Below are positions 12,040-25,800 of a stretch of 64,000 nt of DNA, piece by piece (positions within the stretch are counted from its first letter, which is position 1; the number at the start of each line of letters is the position of its first letter). The DNA is from Nyssa sinensis (lineage: Eukaryota > Streptophyta > Magnoliopsida > Cornales > Nyssaceae). Below the pieces are notes generated by a model that was not told where the DNA came from, did not search any database, and saw only the letters and a list, made by a program, of their open reading frames with translations. The position numbers were made by a program, and so were the translations under genes. The stretch lies in assembly GCA_008638375.1 (NCBI GenBank), contig CM018048.1, positions 3,191,940-3,255,939 on the forward strand, in the 5' to 3' direction.

Positions 12040-13560
12040 GGTCCGGTGTGAAACTAACCTAGAAGTGGAGGTTGAATAGATGCTCAATTTTTCAATATCC
12101 CCAATTCTTCAATCACAACACTATCAACTACTTCAAATGACAAATAAAAAAATTGCAGCTACAATGTATATTTAACTAATGAATACAAGTCTATCAATTA
12201 TTCCAAGTCATTCAAATATGCAATCATATAGTGTTGATCAATGTATACTATTTAACTAAGCCCAATTGATTTACAAATTCAATTTAGATATCAATTTATC
12301 AATTCAATTCAAATTCAACTATATGATCAATCAACAATTCACCAATTTAATTACAATTCAATTTGCCCAATTAAGGTTTCCAATTATCAATTCAATATTC
12401 AATGAACACAATTATGAAAACCTAAATTGTTAACTAAGCGGAAGCAATTATATCTAGCAAATTATGAATTGTAAACACATAGAGAGAGAAGAGTGCAAAC
12501 TACAATAATGACGGAGAAACCACCTTGAAAAACTATCATTGGTGGAAAACTACAGAGCTGATCAATGCTCAGGGACGCAATTCACTATAATCGAGATTAA
12601 ATTACGCGTAAACTTGACACGGTTTAAGTACCTCTAGCACCGTTTTATGCATTCATGTCGTCAACCTTCCTTGAATCCACAAGCTCCTAATAGATGAATT
12701 TTTCATACAATCGGATCAGCATTCGATCTCGAACTCCTCTGATTGGACCTTTCACAATTGTGAATCCACACAACTTCAGTATCTACCGATTGCTCAACGC
12801 CGAATCATCAAGCTTGAACTCTCTTCTCTAATGGTGAGAATGTGAAATAGGGGCTCTTTGATGTGATTAGGATCATGTAGAATTGATCAAAATCAATATA
12901 GAAAGGCCTGATATGCAACATATGTGAAGTTCTCAATGGAAGCTCTTAGATCTAGCAATTCTAGGGCTCTCACAATGATGAACTCTCAATGCTCTGTTTT
13001 CTTTATTCTCTTTTCGCAAAACTCTAAATTTTCGTGTATTTATTATGTGAAAATCGAATCTCAAACAATTTGAAAAATTGTTTTTACGCAATGCTCGTTC
13101 GAATGAAGATAGCTCGTTTGAACAAACATGGAACGAGCTTCGAACGAGCAAAACTTTGAGGTTGCAACTCTTCGTTTGAATTCAAACCTTTTGAACGAAT
13201 GAGAATAAACAAATGACCTTACTATTGTTTGTTCGAACGAGCAACAAAAAGAACTCAATCTCTACTTGCCTTGTGAAATTAATTTTCCTAAGTGTTTGAA
13301 ATATGCATGTTTAGGAAATCTATTTCACAATCACAAGACCACCTCACCCATGATGATATAAAATAAACTATATGCTATGCATGCAATGTGTGAGTGTGTG
13401 AGATCCAAATCACGATAAATTCCAAATTATCCCGCAAGTACCAAGACGGCCAGTAATAAATCACAGCAATGAAGTTTGAACCTTCTTGGCATAAGAGGGG
13501 CATTGAGATACTCTAAACCCAATTACAACAATGGACATCGTGGTCCTAACAGAATTTTTT
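12040..13560. repeat. LTR-like or other repeat sequence, unassigned
   Basis: Begins with GTCCGGTGTGAAACTAACCT, of a style common in plant LTR sequence, and includes a stretch (13085-13250) rich in the motif GTTCGAACGAG and variants. No paired LTR, coding domain or target duplication found, so the class is uncertain. Confidence 0.3.
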
Positions 13561-14515
13561 GCCACCCATAAGATTTGAATACTTTAAATCTTAATCTCTA
13601 TAACAAGAAGACAGAGAAAATCAAAGGAGATATTACTCATCCTCTTCAAGAAGCTTCCTATTTCTCCTCTTTTTCCAACCCATAAGATTTGAATACTTTA
13701 AATTGTGGGTTTGTATTATGATATAAATGAGGTTTCTTCGAAAAAAAAGATTGTGTAAGGATTTGGGTGATTGTATGTTTGTCATTAATGGCATATTTTA
13801 CAAAAGACAACCCACATGCTGACAATCGATAATTAAAGACTAAACACAAAACTGAGCATGTGGTCTATTTCCATTAAAAGTCAATGTATAATTTACATCA
13901 ATTATGCTTTCCTTTCAACCAAATTAAATTCATGAAGAATACACATTTCGTGCAAAACATGTTTCATAGCACACACTATAACAATGCTTCAAAAAGATTT
14001 ACTTAAGAGTATCCAAAGCCACCGTAGCTTTTTCTTTCCAAAAATTTTGAACCAGAGATAGGCAAACTAGATGGTGGAATTCATCTGTGCTCAGCTGCCA
14101 AGAACCAAAGGTTAATCAATGAGGCACACTAAAGCTTGACTTCTATTCTCTGATGCCAGCGACATTAGAACAAACGATGCTTTTATGTTGAAACAACCCC
14201 AATTCAAAAAATTTTAGGTGATTGTATGTTTTCAATTCAATTTTGAGTCCTCCATAAGTGGCTCGCGTGTTGGGGTAAGTCTCCTATTTGTTCTCTTCTT
14301 ATTTGGATAGTCTTGATTTTGTTGGCATCTTGCCAATTGATTACAACGATGTTCGGTCACTGCTTCAATTGTGAGGTGCTACAACTTGTAAGAAAGTTGA
14401 TTAGCATTGTTTGGTGCCTTATCATAGTGTTTGCAGAGACATCCATTACTATGGTAACTTTCTGAATTGATAAACTCAACAAGGGCTAACAATTAAATTA
14501 TGGGTTCAATTCTGG

Positions 14516-14680
14516 AATTTTTCCAAAAGTGTTTACACAACTGATGTAACAGCATTGTATTGGTTTTATATCACATCATGATGTGATATAAAACCAATAC
14601 AATGCTGCCACAACTGATGTGATATAAAACCAATACAATATTGCTACATTAGCTGTGTAAACATTTTTGGTAAAAAGTTT
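14516..14680. mobile_element. Foldback MITE with a perfect 56-bp palindrome
   Basis: Outer inverted ends (TTTTTCCAAAAGTGTTTACA on the left; reverse complement TTTTTACCAAAAATGTTTAC on the right) enclose a perfect inverted repeat with no loop: 14551-14578 and 14579-14606. A third copy of the arm, in the same direction as the second, lies at about 14616-14641. The whole could fold into a long hairpin. No coding capacity. Confidence 0.65.
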
Positions 14681-15540
14681 AAGTAAGCATAGCATTATTG
14701 TTTTTCGACGGATGGTTGATTTCATTGGGTCAGTGGAAGTGATTTAGTGGGGGAGAAATGAATTCACATATTAGAACAGGATAGACATATGGTTTGTATT
14801 TGTGCTTCTTTTTTTACAGGTAATGTGCGTGGTTTGAATCTGTGTTTTCTTTCTTCGTTTATTTTCTTGCCCAGATGATATCTTGCCTAGATTTCTTCTT
14901 TGGTATTTTATTTTGATAGATTAATGGAAGTTATGGGAGGCTTTGCACTGTGAATAGAATTTAGGGTGTTTTAGGTTTGTGATGTAAGATAAATTCTGAT
15001 TCATTAATTTTTGTGAGAGAGTTTGAGGAAGAGAAAATATTTTTATAGAGAAAAATTAATTATAGGAATATTTTATAAGGTTGAGAAAGAGAAACTTGGA
15101 GAGATAAGATTCAAAAGATATTTTAGATAAAAATTTAGAAAGAGATGAAAAAGATTTTAGAGAGAAAAAATTATATAGAAAGGAATTTTGGAGAGATTGT
15201 AATTAAGAGGAAAAAAAATTAGTTTAGTTGTTTTTAAAATAAGGCCAAGGGTAATTTTTCATTGAATTATATGTAAGGATAAAATTGACATTTGAAAAAA
15301 AAATGTTGCTTACATCCGCAATTTCTATTAGGTTAACTAACGATTATGGACGGTAAGAGAGAATCTGTTATTGACATTGAAATTAATAGAGAGATAATAT
15401 TATAAATCTGTTACCGATATTGAAACTAATAGAGGGACAATGTTATTTCAAAAATTATAGAGGTATCGTCTGTAATTATCAGAAACCCTAAAAAGAGATA
15501 AGTGTAATTAAACCCTTAATTATTGAAAAGTCTCTCAAAA

Positions 15541-16911
15541 GAAGTGTTTGGAAACTAAGGTTTAAGGAAAAATTTTGTAACCTCAACAGTCCCTCACTTT
15601 TTTATTATTACTTAACTCAAACTTACGCCTTTTTTTAGCTCAACCAAACAAGCACTAAGTCATACCCCGTTAAAAACTATAATATGCACTCAATGTCATA
15701 AATTCTTTATTTAAAAAAATTAAAATCTTCAACCTGTTTGTCATAAGTTGATTAGATGAGTTCAACTTCATCTCTAAATGAAATGGTTGAAATTGTCTGA
15801 GTGGAGACAGAATATTTTAATTAAACCAATTTAACTTCAACCATCCTGCTCAAGTTAGTTTGTACCATTATTGTTTTATTTTTCCATTTACAAAAACATA
15901 AAATTATGTATTGGGATTAATATAATTTCATCAATTCAACGCCAATCAAGGAATAAGGGCCCGTTTGGAAGGTCTTCAAGTAGTGCAATTGTGCAAGTAT
16001 TTAGATGAATTTTATTCTCCATCCCATAGGAAAACAAACAGAAAGGCCAACTCGAATACAGGCAGAAATTACTTTAGGACATCTTCGTGGAAGTTTCTTC
16101 ACTCAAAAAAGACATTCAGAGGAAAGTTCTAAATCGACGACAAGTTCCTGTTTCTTTTCCTTTTCACGACAAAATTGATATCCATAATGTTAGATAGTGC
16201 TGTGTCACTTTTAGTAACATCCAGAGGTATTCCCAACCTGTCTCTTTTTCCCTTTTTTTTCCAAATAGGAAAGCAGTTATAATTTTATCTTTTAAAAAAT
16301 TAATATTTTTTGAAAAAAAAAATCTTATACAGTAATAATTATTTAAATAAAAAAATATTATTAATAATAAAACTCATAACTTTGATTAGATACAGAAAAA
16401 TATTGACTCTGACAAATTCAAGTGGTTTGTAGAATATTTTTTTCTTCATTAAAAAAATAAAAATAAAAATAAAAAATCATTGAAGTTACAACTATTAAGT
16501 ACAATAAACCTAAGAAAATAACAGAAGCTGAAAACCCAAAAGGACAATAAACATGGAACTATGAAATATAAAAATACATTAAATTACAAAACATCCCAAA
16601 TAGCATTTAGATGTATCACTTTGGAGAGACTTACAAAAAACAACTCCCTCAATGCAGTAAATAGAATGACTACCACTAAAAATTTCTATTAAATCAACCA
16701 AAAAAGCTCTCTCTCTATCTCTATCTCTATCTCTGTCTCTCTGTCTCCTAGTTCAGGCATTTAAAGAACTCTCCCACTGTTTAACCACATAAATTTAAAC
16801 GCATAACCAATTTCAAAATAGTATATTCATTAAAATAGGCGATACGGCGATACTTGTCAAACTCCATTAACAGTACTCAAGACAATTTAACTTCTAAAAA
16901 TGAGCATTTCC
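15541..16911. other. Intergenic DNA downstream of OXA1
   Basis: AT-rich. It contains a GGGCCCGTTTGGAAGG motif at about 15958, of the kind that starts some plant MITEs but without a partner end, and a CT-rich microsatellite (16707-16748). No gene seen. Confidence 0.5.
16707..16748. repeat. CTCTAT/CTCTGT-rich microsatellite
   Basis: Imperfect CT repeat with interspersed TAT and TGT, downstream of OXA1. Confidence 0.85.
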
Positions 16912-16979
16912 TCACCTCTTCTTGTTCTTATTCTTTCTTTTTATTCTTATATTTTGATAAATCACCTCTTCTTGTTCTT
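16912..16979. repeat. 18-bp direct repeat containing the OXA1 stop codon
   Basis: An exact 18-bp sequence at 16962-16979, which contains the OXA1 stop codon and its last codons, is repeated at 16912-16929, 50 bp downstream of the stop in gene orientation. Confidence 0.85.
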
Positions 16980-19829
16980 CTTTCTCCCCTTCACTTCTTT
17001 TTCTAACTTTCTAAGCCTCTGATTGTAGACTGACGATGAGGATATTCTATGATCTGGAAGTTTTGGTCCTTCAACAGGTGATGAAGCAGGCCGCTGTGTT
17101 GCCTTCTGTATTTCAGCTGAGTATTGTTTGAGTGATTCAAAAAAAGAGAGAGCAGGTTTTGGTGGTGAAGTTGGTGGCGCCACGGTTATTATAGGAACTC
17201 CCAACAACTTCTTTACCCCAGGCCTTTTAATCACTGAAGAATCAAGACACAGAATCAAATGCTCGAAAGAGGGAAATATTTGACACGTAAAATGTTCATT
17301 TTTCTCCAAGAAGATTGAATTCCCATTAGACTTGAAAACAATGTACGCATATCACTGGAAAAGCTTCGAACCCACCCGCCTCACAAATAGTGGGGAAAAA
17401 AATGAAGTTTTAAATGCTTCAGCTTGACATCAAAATAAAAGAGCAAAAAGGACTCACCTAGCCCATACATGAGGGAGAACAAGTTGGAGGTAATCCAATA
17501 ACAAAAAATAGCCTGCAGAGATGTACATGAATTTGAAATTTCAGATTGCCATTGCTTCAAAGTTTAAACTGTGCAAGAGATCTCCATTAAAACACTCAAG
17601 TAGAACATATAGTTCAAGAACTAATAACCATTGAAAAAAATAAAAACTACTCTTTTTAATTTTGTTAAAATGACAAGAAATACAAAACCTGTAGCATTAC
17701 GATGCCAAAACATCAGTCAGGCCACACATGCTTTGAATTTCTCCTCTTGAAAGTTTTTTGGGGAAACTACACTTTACCCCCCATGGTTAGTCATGTTTTC
17801 ATATAACCCCCTGTAGTTTAAAAATTGACACTTAACCCCCCTAAGATTAAGACTAAAGTGAAATCGCCAATTTTCGTCAAAATACACGGTGCTTGTCTTT
17901 CACACGCTAAATACCCGAGTTATTGTAGTTTGAACCATACTGGGAAGGTTAGGCGCACTTTTATACCCTAAATTTTGGAAAGAAGATGGGGCTATTTTGG
18001 TCTTTTGGTGTTTTCTGTTAACGGCATTGACAATTTGACTTTAGCTTTAATGACAAAGGGGATAAATGTCCACTTTTATACCACAAGGAGGTTATGAGGC
18101 CTAACCACAGCAGGGCTATGAGGCCTAACCACGGGGGTTATGAGTAATTTCCCCAAGTTTTTTTCTCAATCATACCACAACTGGAGTATTGTTTTCTATT
18201 CCATGCACTCAATATATAGTGCCAAAACCTAATTATCACCACATGCTGATTGATGCCCTACTTCACTACGTTTTTTCTTCTCTAATAATGTCCCCTCCGA
18301 AAACAAATGGATTTCTAGGTATAATTATAGCAATGCCTAATTACTAACACCACTGCAGACCATCACCATGCCCCCACTAATACCACTATCACTGGAACCC
18401 CACCACAGATACCTTGAAAAGCATCACACAGACACACACCTTGTGCACCACAATGGCCAATTAATATAACTAGAAATCCACACGTTGGAGGAAGACCTGA
18501 ATCGCCAACTCCTAACAATCTTCCAAATTTTAATAACATGGGCAGCTGATTGTCATCTTTTAATTCCGATATGAACCCTCTTATAATCCCTGCACTATTG
18601 GGAACTTGCTTTAAAGCCTTCAACAAGGATGTGTGTATCTTCACTTTGACAATACATTTTAACATAGAAAGCAGTACATACAACACAATGCACCCTGCAA
18701 CAAAATGTTGAAACATTTACCTTTGGGAAATTCATTGTAAGAGGGATTGTAAGAACAGCAAAGACCCTAGAAACCTTTTTCATGGTGCCAGCAACAGGAT
18801 TTCCCTCCAGACCTTCTTGTGCATTGCACTGAGGAAGGATCAAATATTAGATGACTGAAAAGTGAAAACTGACAGAAAGCAAAGCAACTATATATTCATG
18901 AAACAAGATATAAGACTTTCAGGCACGCAATAGGTGAGAGTGAACAGGATCTAAACCCAATATGTATGTAACACAAAAATACTTGAGGACTGGTTCAGGT
19001 TGACTCAAGGTAGAGCTTTTGGTTCTTCATAAGAAAATAAAAGGGCATTAAATTAAATCTAAAAAAAAGCAATAGTTGATGAAACAATTTTGATAAGAAA
19101 AACATACATTCTGCCATCTCACCTGCAATATTGTCGGAACCTTTCTAATTAATTAAGCAAGAGATTATTTATTGGAATTTTTATAATTGAAATGTGACAG
19201 CTCTACCTGCTCAAATAAACAGACATACACAGACAAACGTGTGGTCGGAGAAGGATTGGGTAGAGCCGTCAGATGAATTTAATCCTATCAGGACATTGAA
19301 CTTGCTTATCTTTATATCTAATTCCTATTCTATTCCTTTCACTCACTGCAGGATTTCCTAACATCAGCGAGAATCTTCAAGGAGGAGAGAAGTCTTCACT
19401 CACTTGGAAAGACTAAATTGCTCACTTTCCTATCTTTTACCTTAACAAAAGGCATTGAGATGTCACAAATTCTCTGCCATTCCATACAATAGACAACAGC
19501 CAACATGAAATCATAAACCAGACTCTGCACTCAGATTTAGCTTTCTCGTTCCCAATTGGTCGGTGAAACAAGCCTGGATGTAGAAAAATAATTCATAAAG
19601 GATAGTTGTCTTCAAATTCCTTTCACATATTCTCCAAGGAAAACAAAATAATCTCTCACAAATTACAGAAAAAGATCTTTGAGAGGGAAAAAAAAAAAGG
19701 GGCTGAAAGTAGATCACCAAGCTAAAGCCTAAACAGCTTTATAACTAGTTTAGATCAACACCTAGCCTATTTATTTAATTTTTTACTATAAAATATTAAA
19801 TATATAGTTCTAAAATTTATCAGAAAGCA

Positions 19830-19865
<36 letters not shown>

Positions 19866-22800
19866 AAAGCACCAAAGGAGTGCTCCCATAAATAAAAATA
19901 AAAATTACATTTATACTCTCATAGAGTTCAAAAAATATATATATATATGGACAATGTTGAGCCCCTTGATAACCAAAAATAAATGGTGCCAATACAATAG
20001 CTTGAATCCTCCAAACTGAAAACTCTACTCCTTCAAAAACTTTGCAGTTTGTTTCCAACAAGATATTCCACCATAAACACAAAGGAACCATGTGCCAAGC
20101 CTCTCTCATTCTTAACAATACAGATCACAACGACAGCTTTGAAGTTCCAACATTTTGCATATCAAAAGCATAGAAGAGAGAGGTACACAATTAACTATCA
20201 AAAAGAAAAAGAAAAAGAGCGAGGTACAAAATTCCCTGCTTTCTGTTGCAGAGATAATATTTGTCAGGAAGTAGAATTGAAAGTACACACAGGCTAGATA
20301 ATAGTAACAAGCCATTGTCACTGGTAATTTCAACTCACTTTGGAATCTTGTTTTTCACAAGCTCAACAACCATAGATAACTTTGTACCCATCATATGATT
20401 AAATTAAACCCAATTTTTTAATTAAAAAAACGCTACCAAAGAAGGTATCAGAAAGACTCAGGTGAATGGAGAATTAGATAGGATATACATCTAATAAGGA
20501 CTCGTTGACTGTATAGTGGATAGTGCCTAAAAGATTTCACAACTCAGTTGCCTTGTTACATGAACTCTAGCAAAATGGGTCTTTGTATGGTATAAAGGAT
20601 TAGAATGTGCAGCACAAAAGCAACGTGCAGAATGGAAACCCTCACTTTTCATCTGCCACCCAACACCCCTAAATTAATTGGGTCCAGGCTAAGGTCCTAA
20701 ATGCATAAGATCCAATTGTCTTATTAAAACATTTTATGTTGTTCTCCGTATGGTTTTCTTTTTATTATAATCGGCTTGGCAGGTTGAATTTCATTCTCAA
20801 TGTTCAGCATTTGTCTAAATAACATCATGTGCATGAATCTACGAGAAGATAAGATACATAATCAACTCAGCTCAAAAAAATGCATTTTTTCAAATAATTG
20901 GTATCATCCACATGAATCATGTTTCACCATTTGGTTGTCTAAGGCCACACCAAGAGATAAGATACATGGTTTGACAAATAAATAAAAAATGCCTACCTCC
21001 ACTGTTATCCAGAATGTCAATGCCGTCAAAATTGGAAAGATGTACAAAGTATCTGGAGTTGTCAGATCAGTAAACCAAAATGCTCCGCCACTTTTGAAGG
21101 ATGGAACTTTTTCTACCAGGTTTGTAATCTATAAATAGAGTAATTAAACAAATACCAATTAACAGAAAATACAAAACAAGAATCTTAGATTAAAAAATTA
21201 ATTAATTTTCAGGATTTTATATCAAGAAAAGAATATTTATCTTACAGCAAGGAAAAAACTGACGAAGACAGGACCTTGGATAAAGAGTCCCTTCAGAGGA
21301 GTAAATGGAGTAACACCATATCTGCATTATCAAATAAAAATATGAAAAATGTGATATACAAGGGAAAGTGATAGTTGCAAATGGGAATCTTATCCACGGA
21401 TGAATATTCAACTCCTAAATTTAGAATCAAAAACAAAAACAAAGCAGCTATAGCATGTCAAGGTTTGCATGAAGGTCCACTCTTGTAGAACTTCCAAGCT
21501 AATATCTCACGAGGGTAATCACTTCCAACAAAAAATTGCAAACAGAATGTTAGATACTCAAAAGGGGGGTAAATATAGTACCACAACATGATGCAATTAT
21601 TTTCTCTTTTGACATGGCAACAAATTTAATAATGACACAAGTACCAAATCATTTGAGATAATCCCGGTCTTCCACCAACAATGTAGAATTCATTTGACAG
21701 TATTCCTAGGTCTCTGTGTAGTCTAAAATAAAAAAAGGAAAGGGAAAAAATCTACCTGTATTTCCTATCCTGTACCAAAATCTGCTAGTTGTTCTGAAAG
21801 CTTTAGCTTCTTCTTTTTTTAGGTTGATAAAGATTTTGTTACATTCGTTGGTTATTGAGATTAATCAGTAAACTTCACCCAATATATATGTAAACTTTGA
21901 TTCAAAAGAGAAAAAGAACAAAAAAAGAGAAGAAGAAGAAGAGGGAATCTTATTTCTACAATAGTCAAAAATACAAGATACTAAAAAATAAGAATATAAT
22001 AAAGAACCCTTTTGTTGGGCAATGTGGATCCTGAAACTATTGAACACTAGCCCCTCCTTTGGGGATTCAACTTCACGATAAGTTGGCCGGAGGCGGGAGC
22101 CCCCTTGCCAGAAGGTGGGGGTTCGGGGGCGTGCCCCTGAAGCTAATTTTATTTCACATTATTTTCCTGTTGCCCTAATTCTATGTATTTATAGTTGAGG
22201 AACCACATCTCATTGTGACTTGTAACTTTTTCAAATCATAATGAAACCACAAGCAACTATAGATATAACCCTATTCTAAGGTGAACCACATAAATCTTTG
22301 TATTCCTGTGTGTGCGTGTGATTTTAGATTCGTTTTCTTGTTTACTTTCATGTCTCACTGATCCTGGTTAAGTGATTATATTCCTAACACCTTTATAGTA
22401 AGGTTAAAACAAGAAAACAAAAGAGTAAACTACCCTGTAACAAGGCTAACTAATAACATACAATATTACTCTAAAAATATAGAAACACATGCATATACAT
22501 AAATATATAGGGAATGCTTACATCCCTTACTATAAGTTGACTCTAGCAATCTCCTCATTTTTTCCCCCCCAAAAATAACCCTCCTTCCCATTAGTCCAGT
22601 TTATTTCCTTGAGGGTATTTATGTCTTTACAAACACCATGAACATTTATGTATTTAGATTAAATGTTGCAACAACATATACTATATTATTTACAAATATT
22701 AGAAGTTGTTATTTGGCTTTGACATGACTTCAAGCAACACTAAAAAAATTAATTGTTACGGGTGCTCCCCATCAGGCACAAGGAAAGTTGCCTACTCTGT

Positions 22801-25800
22801 GAATAGTTCCTTCATTCGTTTCTGACCTTCGGCCACTGATGTAGGATCCATGCCCTGAAGAGAATTTTAAAAAGGAATATTAATGTGCTAGGCAGTTTTT
22901 TTTGTTAAATATATATATTTAAAAAAAAAGGGTCCCATGAAGAGAGAGATCTAATGACAAACAAACAGCACAAGATCTTGCAATGGCTTGGATTCCACCC
23001 TTTTGGGGATCCACAAATATTTTGGGTGAGAAATATGCCAAAAAGGAAGATATTATCGGTTTACAGATTTCTGAAGCACGGTGCTTGGGAAGTTGTAGGT
23101 AACAACACCAAGTAATGTTGCATCTGAGACCCCACCTGATATAGAACATGAAGCCATAAAATTGTGGTAACAAAGATCATCTGTGTGCATGGACCATCCA
23201 AAACCATATAGATAAAATAGCTTATTCGAATTATATAAACAAGAAAAACTGGAGAGATGTCCCAAGGAGAAGGAAACAAAAAGGGTTTAAAACTCATGCA
23301 TAACATGTATCAACATGATGTCAGTGTATGGTCAATCATTTAATGAGTATTACTATATACAAAGTACTGTATTAGGTGAGTGAAGCGGCAATGACAGGGG
23401 AGCAAAAATAGGTAGATGAGCAACTCGAGGAGCTTTTTGGAGGAGGAGATGGACGGCTTAGTCAACAGACTTGGGGAATGAATATGTGAATCTTTTGGGG
23501 CAATCTGTAGGGGTGCCAATAAGGTCTGATTTGGGGGATGGAGAATTGGGGGACACAGAAGCTGAATTGGTAGTATCGGGTATCAAATCAGAACCTGGTG
23601 GAAAGAGGGAAGCAGGACTTCAGAGAGGGCTGGAGGCCAAGGTCATGGAGGAAGCAGAGAGCATATCAGAGATAAAATCAGCTTGGGTGATCTCCTCTCT
23701 ATGTATCAGGGATGATGCAGGCAATATAAGGTGCAGGGAATTTGAATCTTGTTATATGATTCGTAAGACCTTCAGGCAAACATTGTATAGAATCTGTAAA
23801 AATAGTCTGCAATGCTTATGGTAACTAGAATAGATAGTAATTGAGGGGAAATAACAAACCAACGAGAGCTACGAGAACCATCTTCCAAATAGGATGGAAG
23901 ACATTTGACCCCGAGGAAATTTTGGGCCAACATGTGAGCTTAATGGAATGAGGGAAGGGTGTCAATCGAACAATATGGATTACAATCAAAGCCATTGGGT
24001 GGGCTATGAACGTTATGGAGGAAGCCTTGACTAAGCGCTGGCTTTCAAGAAGAGTCTCCGTGTGTCAATCAGAGAAAGCGACGGTGGTAGATGTTTGTTT
24101 CCAGAGGAGCCTTCAAGGGGGAAGGTAGCTTTTGTGACGATACCTGAGAGAAACCTTAAGGAAGGTTGGACAGAAGTTGCAGATATTTTGAGGCGATATG
24201 CAGGGTAGAGCCTACCATCTGTAGTTCAACAACAAAAATCCTATCAAGAGGTGGCAATGCTTGAGAGGTGGCTAGAATCGAGGGGGATTGTTATGCTCGA
24301 AAATAGTGGCCAACACAGTGTGTTATCAACACTGTGTTTTCGGGTTTAAAATCAAGTTCGGGACAGGCTTGGACAAGTGTTTTTATAGCTCGGGTTGGGC
24401 TTGAACAGACCTCAGTCTGAGCCGGCACCTGTCCGAGTTGCACCCTTATAAATGGGTTTGCCCCTTTAGGCTTTTTTTTATGCATATCTTAACAAAAAAA
24501 AAAAAAAAAGGTGGGAGGCGTTGAACAGGATCCAAAGACTCATGTATAACATATATAACAGCATGAAGTCATGGCTAGTCAATAATCAAATGAGGATATG
24601 ACAATATGGAAGAAGATTTAGATACCCATACCTTATCTTGCATCTCTTGCCTAATTTCGTCCAAGTGTGGCCTCATCAACTGCACAAGACATTCAAGACA
24701 CTTGAGATTTTGTGGCAAACTTCGACACATTGTGAGAGAAAATAATATATTTGAGAATCAGAAGGAAATAGGAAGAGGCAATAAGAGAAAGTGAAGTTTA
24801 AAATACATCAATCAATATACAGGAAAACATACCATGTAGAAAAATTTGCATATCATAATTCAGAATACGACTTAACAAGCCTGGCCAATATATCTGAAAT
24901 ATTGTTACCAATAGCAAAATAATCACTAGGGAAAAATACTAAAAGTCCTTAAAATATATTTCTCAATTAAAAAAATTCATAATATGTTTTGTCCATCTAA
25001 AAAGTCAAAAAAAATAATTTACTACAAAAAAGTCCAACCATGTGTTTCTAACTTAACTCCGTTAAAAAGTATACTTGTTTACACTAAAATAGTCTCATCC
25101 AAGATAAATCGAGAAAAATATTAAAATGTCTCTAAAATAAATTCTTGCATTAAAAAATCCAGATATTTTTTTATCCAAAGGGTTTGAAAAAGTAATTTTT
25201 TAGTACATAAAATAATAAGTTAATGAATTTTTTGAAATTGAACTTTTAATTTATTCTGGGAACTTCTTAGAATTATTTTTTCCAAAATAAAATACAAGTT
25301 GTGGCACCAAGGTTGAGGAGAATTATCCTTGTTGTGTAGAAGACAAAAAAAATTACTATTTTATTTTTTTCCAAATTTTTTTTTTTTTATTTTGAGTGGA
25401 TTATGACAATTGCTTTTAATTAGTGAAAATTTATTCTTTAAACTTTTTAGATAAACAAAAAATATTATTGATTTTTTGGATTGAAGAATTTCTTTTAGGA
25501 ACGTTTTTGTATTTTTTTAATGGGATAATTACAATTACCTTTCCTAGGGTTTCTAAAATAATAGTCCCCCCTGTCAGATATGTCAGGTAAACGGCAATAA
25601 CGGCAAAAGAAATTTATCAAAATACCCATTGTTATAAAAAAAATTAATATTAATATTATATTAAAAGCTGGCAATTATGTAAAAAGACAATACTACCCTG
25701 GTCCTCTTTTTTCTCTAAACTAAGCCATCGCCACCCAAACCAAGTTCTTTTCACCACCTGCAATCAACCCTAAAATTGTTGACCTTCAATTTAACACCCA

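Larger units (their letters stand above)
10756..15540. mobile_element. Possible large MULE-like element between LACS and OXA1
   Basis: The left boundary sequence (AATTACATTAACC at about 10768) and the reverse complement of the right boundary (AATTACACTTATCTC, then TAGGGTTTCTGATAATTAC at about 15490-15525) are loosely similar long AT-rich termini. A terminus like the right one also occurs near 25527. Inside are a GC-rich patch (11480-11870), an LTR-like stretch (12040-13560) and a foldback (14516-14680), so this interval is composite. No transposase and no secure target duplication are seen. Treat the outer boundaries as a hypothesis. Confidence 0.25.
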
